Source: Deltaproteobacteria bacterium (lineage in GTDB: Bacteria > Myxococcota > JADLHZ01). Taken from it: a stretch of DNA of 64,000 nucleotides. Below, one piece after another: positions 53,642 to 62,186 of the stretch. The notes beneath the pieces were generated by a model. That model worked only from the letters and a program-made list of their open reading frames with translations. It had not been told where the DNA came from and searched no databases. Position 1 is the stretch's first letter. Every line of letters starts with the position of its first letter. The stretch covers positions 124,001 to 188,000 of the forward strand of contig JADLHZ010000007.1 in NCBI GenBank assembly GCA_020848545.1. Reading direction: 5' to 3'. A program made the position numbers and the translations under genes.

Positions 53642-55819
53642 TCAGACCCAGAGCTTACCCTGCTCGGCGATCGCCATCAGCGACGCGGGCGGCGTGAAGT
53701 GCTTGCCGTACTTCTCGGCGAGCTCTTGCGCGCGCGCCACGAAGCCACGCGGACCCTTGCCCTTCGCGCCTTCGTAGCCGTTGATGTACTGGATGACGCC
53801 GCCCGTCCACGGCGGAAAGCCGATGCCCATGATCGAGCCGATGTTCGCTTCCGGCACCGAGCGCAGCACCTTCTCATCGAAGCAGCGCACGGTCTCCAGC
53901 GCCTCGGCGAACAACATGCGCTCTTGCATGTCGATGAACGGGATCTCTTTGCCCGCCTTCGTGAAGCTCTCGCGCATGCCCTTCCACAGCCCCACGCGCT
54001 CATTGTCCGCATAGTCGTAGAAGCCGCCACCGGTCGAACGACCCTTACGTCCGAGCTCGATCATCTTGTCGATGACTTCGTAGCTCGCGTGGTGCGGGAA
54101 CGTTTTGCCAGCCGCTTCGAGGCCGGCCTTCGTCTCTTTGCGAATCTTCTGGCCGAGCGTGAGCGTCAATTCGTCCATCAGCTGCAGCGGCGCCGCCGGA
54201 TAGCCCGCTTGCAGGCCCGCTTGCTCGATCGACGCCGGCTGAAGGCCCTCGCCCACCATCGCCACCGCTTCGTTCAAGAAGGTGCCGATGACGCGGCTCG
54301 TGAAGAAGCCGCGGCTGTCGTTGACGACGATCGGCGTCTTGCCGATCTGCGCCGCGAGATCGAGCGCCTTCGCTAGCGCGGCCTGGCTCGTCTTCTCACC
54401 GGTGATGATCTCGAGCAGCGGCATCTTGTCGACCGGCGAGAAGAAGTGCAGGCCGATGAAGTCGTCCTGCCGCTTCACGCCCTGCGCGAGCGCGCTGATC
54501 GGCAAGGTCGACGTGTTCGAGCCGAGCAACGCGTCTTTGGCGACAACGTCTTCGATCTCCTTGAACACCTTGTGCTTCAGCTCGACGCTCTCGAACACCG
54601 CTTCGATCACGAGATCGCAGCCACTCAACGCCTTCGCATCGGCCGTCGGCGTGATGAGCTTCAGGTGCGCGTCCATCTTCTCTTTCGAGAGCTTCCCGCG
54701 CGACACGGCTTTTTCGAGCAGCTTCGTCGAGTAGGCCTTGCCCTTCTCGGCGGCCTCCAAGCTCACGTCCTTCAGCACGACTTCGATGCCGCTCTTGGCG
54801 CACTGGTACGCGATGCCCGCGCCCATCATGCCGGCGCCGAGCACGCCGACCTTCTTCGCGGCCCACTTCGGCTGATCCTTCGGCCGCGCGCCGCCGCCCG
54901 TGATGTGCTGCAGGTCGAAGAAGAACGCCTTCGTCATGTTCTTCGCGACTTGGCCGATGACGAGCTCGGTGAAGTAGCGCGTTTCGATGAGGAACGCGGT
55001 GTCGACGTCGACCTGCGCGCCTTCGACGGCTGCGGCCATGATCGCGCGCGGCGCAGGCATCGGTGCGCCCTTCAGCTGCTTGCGCAAATTCGCCGGAAAC
55101 GCCGGCAAGTTCGCCGCGAACGCCGGGTGCGACGGCGTGCCGCCCGGGATCTTGTAGCCCTTCACGTCGAACGGCTGCTCCGCGCGAGGGTTCTTCTCGA
55201 TCCACGCCTTCGCGGCCGGGATCAACGCCTCGACCGTCGGCACGATCTCGTGCACGAGGCCGACTTCCTTGGCTTCCGCCACCTTGTAGCGCTGGCCTTG
55301 CAAGAGCACCTTCATCAGCGCGTCTTGGATGCCGAGCATGCGCACCGTTCGCACGACGCCGCCGCCGCCGGGGAGCAAGCCGAGCGTGACTTCGGGCAGA
55401 CCAATGACCGTGCCCTTCACGTCGGCCGCCACGCGATAGTGACACGCGAGCGCGATCTCGAGCCCGCCGCCCAACGCCGCGCCGTTGATGCACGCGACCA
55501 CCGGCTTACCGAGCGTCTCGAGCTTGCGCAGCATCGCCTTCAGCTCGTTGCCCCAATGGGTCATGCGCTGAGCGTCTTCGCGCTTCACTTCGATGAGGTC
55601 CTTGAGATCGCCGCCGGCGAAGAAGGTCTTCTTCGCGCTGGTGAGGATGACGCCTTTCAACGCGTCCTTCTCTTTGTGCAGGCGCTCGACCGTCTCTTGC
55701 ATCGACGTGAACCACGCCTTGTTCATCGTGTTCGCGGACTGATCCGGATCGTCCATCGTCAAGGTGACGAGGCCGCCGTCGTTCTGCCACTTGATCGTTC
55801 CGTTAGCTACAGTACCCAT
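53642..55819 (-). CDS. fadJ: multifunctional fatty-acid oxidation protein (enoyl-CoA hydratase / 3-hydroxyacyl-CoA dehydrogenase)
   Basis: A 725-residue FadB/FadJ-type protein that hydrates enoyl-CoA and oxidises 3-hydroxyacyl-CoA. The crotonase domain covers residues 1-200, with FFAGGDLKDL (oxyanion hole), NGAALGGGLEIALACHYR (Glu121) and IGLPEVTLGLLPGGGG (Glu143). The NAD-binding HAD domain begins with VGVLGAGMMGAGIAYQCAKSG (325-345) and includes IGLHFFSPVDKMPLLEII with the catalytic His. The C-terminal HAD domain has IDKMIELGRKGRSTGGGFYDY. ATG 55817-55819 follows a GAGGG ribosome binding site. It is cotranscribed with the thiolase gene, which ends two bases before its start. Confidence 0.92.
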   Translation of the reverse strand: MGTVANGTIKWQNDGGLVTLTMDDPDQSANTMNKAWFTSMQETVERLHKEKDALKGVILTSAKKTFFAGGDLKDLIEVKREDAQRMTHWGNELKAMLRKLETLGKPVVACINGAALGGGLEIALACHYRVAADVKGTVIGLPEVTLGLLPGGGGVVRTVRMLGIQDALMKVLLQGQRYKVAEAKEVGLVHEIVPTVEALIPAAKAWIEKNPRAEQPFDVKGYKIPGGTPSHPAFAANLPAFPANLRKQLKGAPMPAPRAIMAAAVEGAQVDVDTAFLIETRYFTELVIGQVAKNMTKAFFFDLQHITGGGARPKDQPKWAAKKVGVLGAGMMGAGIAYQCAKSGIEVVLKDVSLEAAEKGKAYSTKLLEKAVSRGKLSKEKMDAHLKLITPTADAKALSGCDLVIEAVFESVELKHKVFKEIEDVVAKDALLGSNTSTLPISALAQGVKRQDDFIGLHFFSPVDKMPLLEIITGEKTSQAALAKALDLAAQIGKTPIVVNDSRGFFTSRVIGTFLNEAVAMVGEGLQPASIEQAGLQAGYPAAPLQLMDELTLTLGQKIRKETKAGLEAAGKTFPHHASYEVIDKMIELGRKGRSTGGGFYDYADNERVGLWKGMRESFTKAGKEIPFIDMQERMLFAEALETVRCFDEKVLRSVPEANIGSIMGIGFPPWTGGVIQYINGYEGAKGKGPRGFVARAQELAEKYGKHFTPPASLMAIAEQGKLWV

Positions 55820-55821
55820 GA

Positions 55822-57033
55822 TTAAACCCTCTCCACGAGCGTCGCGACGCCCATGCCGCCGCCGATGCACAACGTGACAATCGCGCGCTTGGCTTTCCTA
55901 CGCTCGAGCTCGTCGACCACCGTTCCGAAGATCATCGCGCCGGTCGCGCCGAGCGGATGGCCCATCGCGATCGCGCCGCCGTTGACGTTCAGCTTCTCGT
56001 CCGGGATCTTCAGATCCTTCTGATACTTCAGCACGACCGACGCGAACGCTTCGTTGAGCTCGAAGAGGTCGATGTCGTCCGCCTTCAAGCCGGCGAGGGC
56101 GAGCACTTTCTCCGTCGCCGGCGTGGGGCCCGTCAGCATGATCGTCGGCTCGGCGCCGCTCGTCGCCGCGGCAACGATGCGCGCGCGCGGCGTCAACCCC
56201 AGATCCTTACCGACCTTCTCGTTGCCGACGAGCACCAACGCCGCGCCGTCGACGATGCCCGAAGAATTGCCGCCGGTGTGCACGTGATCGATCTTCTCGA
56301 CCTGGTGGTACTTCTGCAGCGCCACGGCGTTGAAGCCGCCCATCTCGCCCATCATCGGAAACGCCGGGCTCAACTTGGCCAAGCCTTCCATCGTCGTGTC
56401 GGGGCGCATGTGCTCATCGCGATCGAGCACGGTGACGCCGTTCTGATCGACGACGGGAACGATCGACTTCTTGAAGTAACCTTCCGCCGTCGCCTTGCCC
56501 GCGAGCTTCTGCGAACGCAGCGCGTACTTGTCGACGTCTTCGCGCGAGAAGCCTTCGATCGTCGCGATGAGATCTGCCGAGATGCCCTGCGGCACGAAGT
56601 AGGTGTCATAGCTCGTCGCGGGATCCATCGCCCACGCGCCGCCGTCCGAGCCCATCGGGATGCGCGACATCGACTCGACGCCGCCGCCGATGACGAGGCC
56701 TTCGAAGCCCGAGCGCACTTGCATGGCGGCCATGTTCACCGCGGTGAGGCCGCTCGCGCAGAAGCGATTCACCTGCACGCCGCCGACCGTGTGCGGCAGG
56801 CCCGACGCTAGCACGAGCGTGCGCGCGATGTCGGCCCCTTGATCGCCGACCGGCGTGACGATGCCGAGGATCAAGTCGTCGATGCGTTTGGGATCGAGCT
56901 TCGGGTTGCGCGTCTTCAGCGCAGTGACGAGGCCCTTCAGGAGATCGATCGGCTTGACGGAGTGCAACGCACCCTTCTTGCCTTTCCCTCTCGGCGTGCG
57001 GATGGCGTCGTAGACGAAAGCTTCTTGGTTCAT
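55822..57033 (-). CDS. fadI: acetyl-CoA acyltransferase (thiolase)
   Basis: A 403-residue thiolase for the last step of beta-oxidation. The nucleophile is Cys92 in [12 protein letters not shown]. The second half has [22 protein letters not shown] (catalytic His) and TLCIGGGMG (catalytic Cys). [20 protein letters not shown] lies between. The start [28 protein letters not shown] matches the FadI/FadA group, and the pairing with the FadJ-type gene supports the beta-oxidation role over acetoacetyl-CoA synthesis. ATG 57031-57033 is used; the longer in-frame lead to 57087 is unlikely. Confidence 0.9.
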   Translation of the reverse strand: MNQEAFVYDAIRTPRGKGKKGALHSVKPIDLLKGLVTALKTRNPKLDPKRIDDLILGIVTPVGDQGADIARTLVLASGLPHTVGGVQVNRFCASGLTAVNMAAMQVRSGFEGLVIGGGVESMSRIPMGSDGGAWAMDPATSYDTYFVPQGISADLIATIEGFSREDVDKYALRSQKLAGKATAEGYFKKSIVPVVDQNGVTVLDRDEHMRPDTTMEGLAKLSPAFPMMGEMGGFNAVALQKYHQVEKIDHVHTGGNSSGIVDGAALVLVGNEKVGKDLGLTPRARIVAAATSGAEPTIMLTGPTPATEKVLALAGLKADDIDLFELNEAFASVVLKYQKDLKIPDEKLNVNGGAIAMGHPLGATGAMIFGTVVDELERRKAKRAIVTLCIGGGMGVATLVERV

Positions 57034-57195
57034 GGGCGCGAAGCCTGGGCGGGAGTGGCCGTTCTGGTCAAGGGCCCAGCCAGCCAAAAATAGGACGGGC
57101 GGTCAAAACGCTCCGCGGAGCCCAAAGCCGGCGCCGGTCGCGCTCACGAACGGCGCGACGTCGACCGACACCGCGCGCGGCGGAGGGTCTGGGCC

Positions 57196-58194
57196 GTGCA
57201 ACAATCGGTGCGCGCCCAGGATCAAGAGGACCTGGCCCCAAACGCAGAGACCCCGAGAAGCGCGAGCGAAGCGGCGACCTCGGCGACCGCGAGGGTGGAC
57301 AGTTCAGTGACTGACCGGTCAGTCACGCTCCCGGGCATTGCGCGCACGCGCGAATTCGTTGACGACCCTGGCGTGCGTCGCCCCACCGCTTTCGAACGAG
57401 CTCAGCTCCGCGGCTTCGAACGTGTCGCCTTCGCCATCGCCGAGCTGTGCAACGCCCCGCCGCTCAAGGCGGTGGGCCAAGCGTTTCTGGCCACGGTCGG
57501 CCGCACTTGGGTGCGCGTGCTCAGTCAGAACCTGCATCGGAAGCGTGGCCTCGAGCACCTGCCGCAGAGCGCGCCCGATCGCGGCGTCATGCTCGTCGCG
57601 AACCACAGCAGCTTCTTCGATCTCTACGTCGTCTCGAGCATCCTCTTTCACGAGGTCGACTGGATCAAAGAGCTCTACTTTCCGGTACGCAGCGACTTCT
57701 TCTACGACCGCCCGCTCGGCGTCTTCGTCAACGGCATCATGGCGGCGCAGAGCATGTATCCGCCCGTGCTGCGGCAAAAGGAGCGCCGCTTGTTCAACCG
57801 CTTCGCGATCGAGTTCGTGATCGACGCGTTGACGAAGCCCGGCACCGTCGTCGGCTATCATCCGGAAGGCACCCGCAACAAAACCGGCGACCCGTACACG
57901 ATGTTGAAGGCGCAGCCCGGCGTCGGCGAGATCGCCTACCACAGCCGGCCGCTGATCATCCCGGTCTTCATCACCGGCCTCGGCAACGACTTGCCGCGCC
58001 AGGTGCGCAGCAACTTCGACGGCACCGGCACGCCGATCGACGTCGTGTTCGGAAAGAGCCCGGATCTGCAGCGCCTCTACGAAAGGCCGGCGGGGCCCGA
58101 GACGTATCAAGCCATCGCCGACGCCATGCGCGACGAGATCATGCGCCTCGGTGAGATTCAGCGCGCCGCCCCGAGCCTACGCGTCGCGAGCTGA
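57196..58194 (+). CDS. PlsC-type 1-acyl-glycerol-3-phosphate acyltransferase
   Basis: A 332-residue acyltransferase when started at GTG 57196, which has a good GGAGGG ribosome binding site eight bases upstream. The catalytic HX4D motif is VANHSSFFDLYVV and the third block is VGYHPEGTRNKTG, both standard for the PlsC/LPLAT family of phosphatidate biosynthesis. The first 58 residues are polar and low-complexity. An alternative GTG at 57373 would give 273 residues and would leave the 20-bp palindrome (57307-57326) upstream as an operator. Which start is used decides whether that palindrome is coding. Confidence 0.82.
   Translation: MQQSVRAQDQEDLAPNAETPRSASEAATSATARVDSSVTDRSVTLPGIARTREFVDDPGVRRPTAFERAQLRGFERVAFAIAELCNAPPLKAVGQAFLATVGRTWVRVLSQNLHRKRGLEHLPQSAPDRGVMLVANHSSFFDLYVVSSILFHEVDWIKELYFPVRSDFFYDRPLGVFVNGIMAAQSMYPPVLRQKERRLFNRFAIEFVIDALTKPGTVVGYHPEGTRNKTGDPYTMLKAQPGVGEIAYHSRPLIIPVFITGLGNDLPRQVRSNFDGTGTPIDVVFGKSPDLQRLYERPAGPETYQAIADAMRDEIMRLGEIQRAAPSLRVAS
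57307..57326. promoter_or_regulatory. 20-bp perfect palindrome, TetR/FadR-like operator
   Basis: The palindrome GTGACTGACCGGTCAGTCAC has the half-site layout TGAnTGA-N4-TCAnTCA, which matches that of the TetR-family fatty-acid regulator FadR of Bacillus (TGAATGA-N4-TCATTCA). It lies between the divergent thiolase and acyltransferase genes, or within the 5' part of the latter if the GTG at 57196 is used. A perfect 20-bp palindrome is unlikely by chance. No TetR gene is in the window. Confidence 0.6.
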
Positions 58195-58205
58195 GACGCG
58201 CGGCT

Positions 58206-58246
58206 ATCGCCATCGCCATCGCCATCGCCATCGCCATCGCCATCGC
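58206..58246 (+). repeat. (CATCGC)n intergenic tandem repeat
   Basis: About seven copies of the CCATCG/CATCGC hexamer in the 172-bp gap after the acyltransferase gene, the third occurrence of this unit in the window. The rest of the gap (58247-58366) shows nothing recognisable. Confidence 0.93.
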
Positions 58247-58366
58247 AACTATCGTCGCGGCCGTTGCAGTCAGCCCGACGGAGACGTCCGCTCGCTGGCC
58301 GTCGAGCACGGTCGCGCGCGCAAATTTTCGCCGCGATGCGTGTCATCGCCGCGCCACGACGGAAGA

Positions 58367-60598
58367 TCACCAAGTCTGCTTCACCGGCGTCGCCTGATTC
58401 GCAGTCTTGGCACCGTTGCCGATCTGCCCGCTGCTGTTATCGCCCCAGCAGCGCAGGGTGCCGCCCGTTTGAATCCGCGCGCATGTCGTATCGCCGCGCG
58501 CTCTGCTCGACAGCCCGAGCGCGTTCGATGGCGCCGTGATCAGCGACGGCACGGCGTAGGCCACGTCGGCGCCGGTCGCGCCCGTTCCCAGCTGGCCGCG
58601 GTTGTTCGTGCCCCAGCAGTGGACGGCGCCTCCCGCGATGGCGCAAGTATGGCCGTCGCCGCCGGCGATCGCGGTGACCCCGGTGAGAAAGCTGCCGCAA
58701 CCGGCGCTGCTGCACACGGTCACCGGCTGATGCTCCGTCGTCGTGTTGTTCGGGTTGTCGTCGCCGCGCTGCGGGCCCCAGCCCCAGCACCGGGCCACGT
58801 TGCTCGCGGGCGTGCCGTCGGAGATCACTGCGCACGAGTGATATGCCCCGACCGCCATGCGGATGGGAATCTTGCCGCTGTCGTTTACCGCAGTCACCGC
58901 GTAGGGATAATTCCGTTCGTTGACCACGTTGTCGTCGAGACCCACCTGCGCGTCGTTGTTGTAGCCCCAGCAGAACACCGTGTTCGCTTGCAACGCGCAG
59001 ACGTGCATATAGCCGAGGCTCACGTCCACGAAGCCGCCGCCGCTCGATCCGAGATAGTCGCCGCAGCCGGTGGTCGCGCACACCTGCGTCGGGTTGTAGC
59101 GGCACTTCGACGGCGTGCTCGGGCAAGAGCCGCCAGTTTGCCAGTCGGTGCCGTCGCCCACTTGACCGTAGAGGTTCGTCCCCCAGCACATCAGGCGTTG
59201 GTTCGTCATCGCCGCGCACGTGTTCTCCGGACCGCCTGCCGCGAAGCTCACGCCGGCGAGCGCGACGCAGGTGCCGGCCGATCCCGTCGCGCACACCGGC
59301 GTCGGGGTGTGGTGCGCCGCGCTGTCGGCGACGCCGATGCCGAGCTGGCCTTCGCTGTTCGTTCCCCAGCACTTCATCGAGTTGTCGTTCATCACCGCGC
59401 ACGCGTGGAACTCGCCGGTGGCGATGCTGCGCACGTTGCTCAGCGCGGTCACCTGCGTCGGCACCAAGCGTTCATTGGTGTCGCCGACCCCGAGCTGACC
59501 CGCCCAGTTCGCGCCCCAGCAATAGACGACGCCTTGCGAGGTCAGCGCGCAGACGAAGTCGTTGCCGGCCGCGACTTGCGAGACAGTGGCGCACGCCGTC
59601 GCGCCGCACAGTTGATCCGCACACGCCACCTGCGACGACTCGCACGCGCCCATCGAGCACACGCCGGCGAGCGTTCCCACTCCAGCGGTGCAGCTCCCGG
59701 CCGGCGGGCAGCTCCCGACCGGATACAAGCACGCGGTCGTGGTCACGCCGTCGCAAAAACCCGAGCACGGTCCGTCGGCGATCCCCATGCAGCTGCGCGC
59801 TCCGTGCGGCGCGCTGGCGACCGCCGTGCAAGTGCCGAGGCTCCCCGCCACGTCGCACGCGGCGCACACACCCATGCACGCGCTGTTGCAGCAATAGCCG
59901 TCGGCGCAGATGCCGGTGGTGCAGGTGTCGCCCGGCGTACATGGCTGACCTTGCGTGCGCGGCGGCGGGTTCGCGACGCAGGTGCCGGTGGCGAGGCTGC
60001 ACCCCGTTCCCACCGGGCAGTCGAGCGTCGTGCTGCAGCCGCATTTCTGCGCGATGCACTTGTGGCCCGCGGCGCTCGTCGCGCAGCTGACGCACGCTGA
60101 CGCGTTGCCGCAGGCGATGTCGGCGGTGCCGAGCTCGCAGCTCGTGCTCGTGCAGCAGCCGCTGCCGCAGGCCGCGGGATCGCAGATCCCTTTGCATACG
60201 CCATTGCCTGCGTCGCAGATCGGCGTCGCTCCGCCGCACGCTTCGCACAAGCTGCCGTTCTTCCCGCAGTTGCTGTTCGACACGTCCAAGCACGCATTGC
60301 TCAAGCAGCAGCCGTCGCAGCTGTTCGACGTGCACTCGCAGCGGCCGTCGTGGCACTCCTGCCCCGCCGCACATCCGTCGTCGCAGGCCGAGCTGAGCAG
60401 GTTCGACGCGCAAAAGCCGGTGCTCCTGCACACCTCGCCGCTCTTGCAGTCGAACGCGCTCACGCACTTCTTCGCGCAGATGCCGTCCGGATTGCACGAG
60501 AGGCTATTGGCGCAGTCGCGGTCTTCCTTGCAGCGCGAGGCTCCGTTGGTGCAGCTCAAGAGCAACGCGAGCATCGGCACGCCTACGAGCTTGTGCAT
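58367..60598 (-). CDS. RCC1-repeat lipoprotein with Cys-rich N-terminal domain
   Basis: A 743-residue predicted lipoprotein (lipobox LLLSC, Cys16). The first 330 residues are packed with cysteines (CKEDRDCANSLSC, CDDGCAAGQECHDGRCECTSNSC, CGSGCCTSTSCELG), the myxobacterial Cys-rich pattern. From about residue 335 there are RCC1-type beta-propeller blades, such as FVCALTSQGVVYCWGANWAGQLGVGDT, HACAVMNDNSMKCWGTNSEGQLGIG and HTCAIAGGAVHCWGTNNRGQLGTG. A surface propeller usually acts as a binding platform. The ATG at 60596-60598 gives MHKLVG. Confidence 0.85.
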   Translation of the reverse strand: MHKLVGVPMLALLLSCTNGASRCKEDRDCANSLSCNPDGICAKKCVSAFDCKSGEVCRSTGFCASNLLSSACDDGCAAGQECHDGRCECTSNSCDGCCLSNACLDVSNSNCGKNGSLCEACGGATPICDAGNGVCKGICDPAACGSGCCTSTSCELGTADIACGNASACVSCATSAAGHKCIAQKCGCSTTLDCPVGTGCSLATGTCVANPPPRTQGQPCTPGDTCTTGICADGYCCNSACMGVCAACDVAGSLGTCTAVASAPHGARSCMGIADGPCSGFCDGVTTTACLYPVGSCPPAGSCTAGVGTLAGVCSMGACESSQVACADQLCGATACATVSQVAAGNDFVCALTSQGVVYCWGANWAGQLGVGDTNERLVPTQVTALSNVRSIATGEFHACAVMNDNSMKCWGTNSEGQLGIGVADSAAHHTPTPVCATGSAGTCVALAGVSFAAGGPENTCAAMTNQRLMCWGTNLYGQVGDGTDWQTGGSCPSTPSKCRYNPTQVCATTGCGDYLGSSGGGFVDVSLGYMHVCALQANTVFCWGYNNDAQVGLDDNVVNERNYPYAVTAVNDSGKIPIRMAVGAYHSCAVISDGTPASNVARCWGWGPQRGDDNPNNTTTEHQPVTVCSSAGCGSFLTGVTAIAGGDGHTCAIAGGAVHCWGTNNRGQLGTGATGADVAYAVPSLITAPSNALGLSSRARGDTTCARIQTGGTLRCWGDNSSGQIGNGAKTANQATPVKQTW

Positions 60599-60675
60599 GC
60601 TCGAAGCGTAACACGAAGCTCAGCGCGGCTCGAAGACACGGTGTCCTGAGGGCTCAGGCGCCCACGTCCAGCCCA

Positions 60676-61170
60676 CTATCGAGCTCGTGCGACTTCGGGG
60701 AACGACGCGTCGAGGATGCGCCACGCCTTCTCCACGCACGCCTTCGCGAGCGCGCGATCGAAGGGCTTGACGGTCCCGAGCCATTGCAACGCCAGATCGA
60801 TGTCCAGCGGCGGAAACGCGCGCGCGTTCATGCTCGGCACCAACCAAGCGAGCGCCGTCAGCGCTCCGAGCAAGGTCCGGCTGTCGGTGAGCAGCGCCAC
60901 GTGGAGCTTCGGCAGCGCGTTCTTCTTGACGAAATCGGCAGTGATGCGGCGCTGCGCGGAGCTCGGATACGCGCCTGCGAAGTGGGCCACGCTTCCCCAC
61001 GGGGTGGCGGCTTGGTCGCGCGTGAGTTGCATGATCCCCTCGAGGTAGTGCGTCCACTCCTCGTCGGTGATGGCATGCGCGCGGCAAATCGAGAGGCTCA
61101 GGCCATCGATCAAGAACCACTGCAGGCGCCCGTTCAGAAATGCATGCGGGCCAATCGACATCAGCGACAC
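60676..61170 (-). CDS. protein of unknown function
   Basis: A 164-residue soluble protein with no signal peptide. It starts MSLMSIGPHAFLNGRLQWFLIDG and contains EEWTHYLEGIMQLTRDQ, SSAQRRITADFVKKNALPKLHVALLTDSRTLLGALTALAWL and SMNARAFPPLDIDLALQWLG. The strand-helix order with VALLTDSRTLLGALTALAW resembles the small STAS-like/SpoIIAA-like regulatory proteins that are common in Myxococcota, but I cannot assign it. The gene is between the RCC1 gene and a transpeptidase gene, on the same strand. Confidence 0.58.
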   Translation of the reverse strand: MSLMSIGPHAFLNGRLQWFLIDGLSLSICRAHAITDEEWTHYLEGIMQLTRDQAATPWGSVAHFAGAYPSSAQRRITADFVKKNALPKLHVALLTDSRTLLGALTALAWLVPSMNARAFPPLDIDLALQWLGTVKPFDRALAKACVEKAWRILDASFPEVARAR

Positions 61171-61263
61171 CGCGCAAGCGCTGGGGCGACCGCCTTCAAC
61201 GCGGCGCCGAGCTGCTGCCAGTCGCGAGACATGCAGTGGCGATATCAGAACGCGTCCCCTCGG

Positions 61264-62127
61264 TCACTGCCGCAGCGCGAGCGCGCCGGCGCTCACCCGC
61301 GCGAATACGGGGGCAGCCACACTGCCGCCGTAGATCTGCGCGCCATTGCCGTCGAGGTAGACGAGGGCCACGATGCGCGGTGACTCCGCCGGCGCGTAGC
61401 CGACAAAGCTCGCGCCGCTGCCGCCTTCGAGCGATCCGGTCTTACCCGCGAGCGCCGGCACCGCCGCGGCGATCGACTTCGCCGTGCCTTCGGTGACGAC
61501 GAGCGCGAGCATGCCACGCACTTCGCGCGCCGTCTTTTCGGAGAGCACGCGGCGCACGACCACTTTGCCAGAGCGATCCGTCGCGCTCTTCGGCGCCAAG
61601 AGCTCGCCGCCGTTGGCGATGGCCCCGTACGCTTGCAGCACTTCGAGCGGGGAGACGCGTATCGAGCCTACAGCGTAGTCGGTGAGCGCAGCGGCCGCGG
61701 TCGAGAAGCCGAAGCGCGTGAAGGCGTCTTGCATGCGGGGCGCGCCGAGCTGCGACGCGACGTCGTAGGAGCAAACGTTGCTCGAGAAGACGAGCGTGTC
61801 GCGCGAGCTCAACGATCCGAACGCTTTCCAATCGCCGAGCCCGCCGCCCTTCGTGCAGTCGTGCATCGCGCCGGCGGTGGTCGTGCCGCCGTCCAAGGCC
61901 GCCGCGACGACGAAGGTCTTCGCCAGCGAGGCGATCGTGATCGTCTCGTCGAGCGGGCTGCGGTGCATGCCGGCGACGGCGAGCACCCGCCCATCGTTGG
62001 GATCGCCGATGAGCACGATGCCGCCGGCCACGTTCTTGTTGGTGAGCGCTTGGCTGAGCGCGTCCTCGGCGATGCGTTGCATGGCGGGGTCGACTTCGAA
62101 GGCGGCGAAGAAGAGAATGACGAGCAT
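61264..62127 (-). CDS. minimal penicillin-binding transpeptidase-domain protein
   Basis: A 287-residue protein consisting of little more than a PBP transpeptidase domain. The active-site triad is present: ASLAKTF (SxxK), SSNVC (SxN) and GKTGSLEGG (KTG). The N-terminus DPAMQRIAEDALSQ is the typical start of the class B PBP catalytic domain. The start is ATG 62125-62127, with AAGGAGA as ribosome binding site. A full class B PBP (FtsI/PBP2) has 550-650 residues with a pedestal and a longer membrane anchor; here only a weak leader (MLVILFFAAF) is present. It may be a periplasmic D,D-transpeptidase or penicillin-sensing protein. Confidence 0.75.
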   Translation of the reverse strand: MLVILFFAAFEVDPAMQRIAEDALSQALTNKNVAGGIVLIGDPNDGRVLAVAGMHRSPLDETITIASLAKTFVVAAALDGGTTTAGAMHDCTKGGGLGDWKAFGSLSSRDTLVFSSNVCSYDVASQLGAPRMQDAFTRFGFSTAAAALTDYAVGSIRVSPLEVLQAYGAIANGGELLAPKSATDRSGKVVVRRVLSEKTAREVRGMLALVVTEGTAKSIAAAVPALAGKTGSLEGGSGASFVGYAPAESPRIVALVYLDGNGAQIYGGSVAAPVFARVSAGALALRQ

Positions 62128-62186
62128 GGAGATCTCCTTGGTGAGGACCTCGCAACCGCCCGGCCGGCGAAAACGCTCGCGCAATT

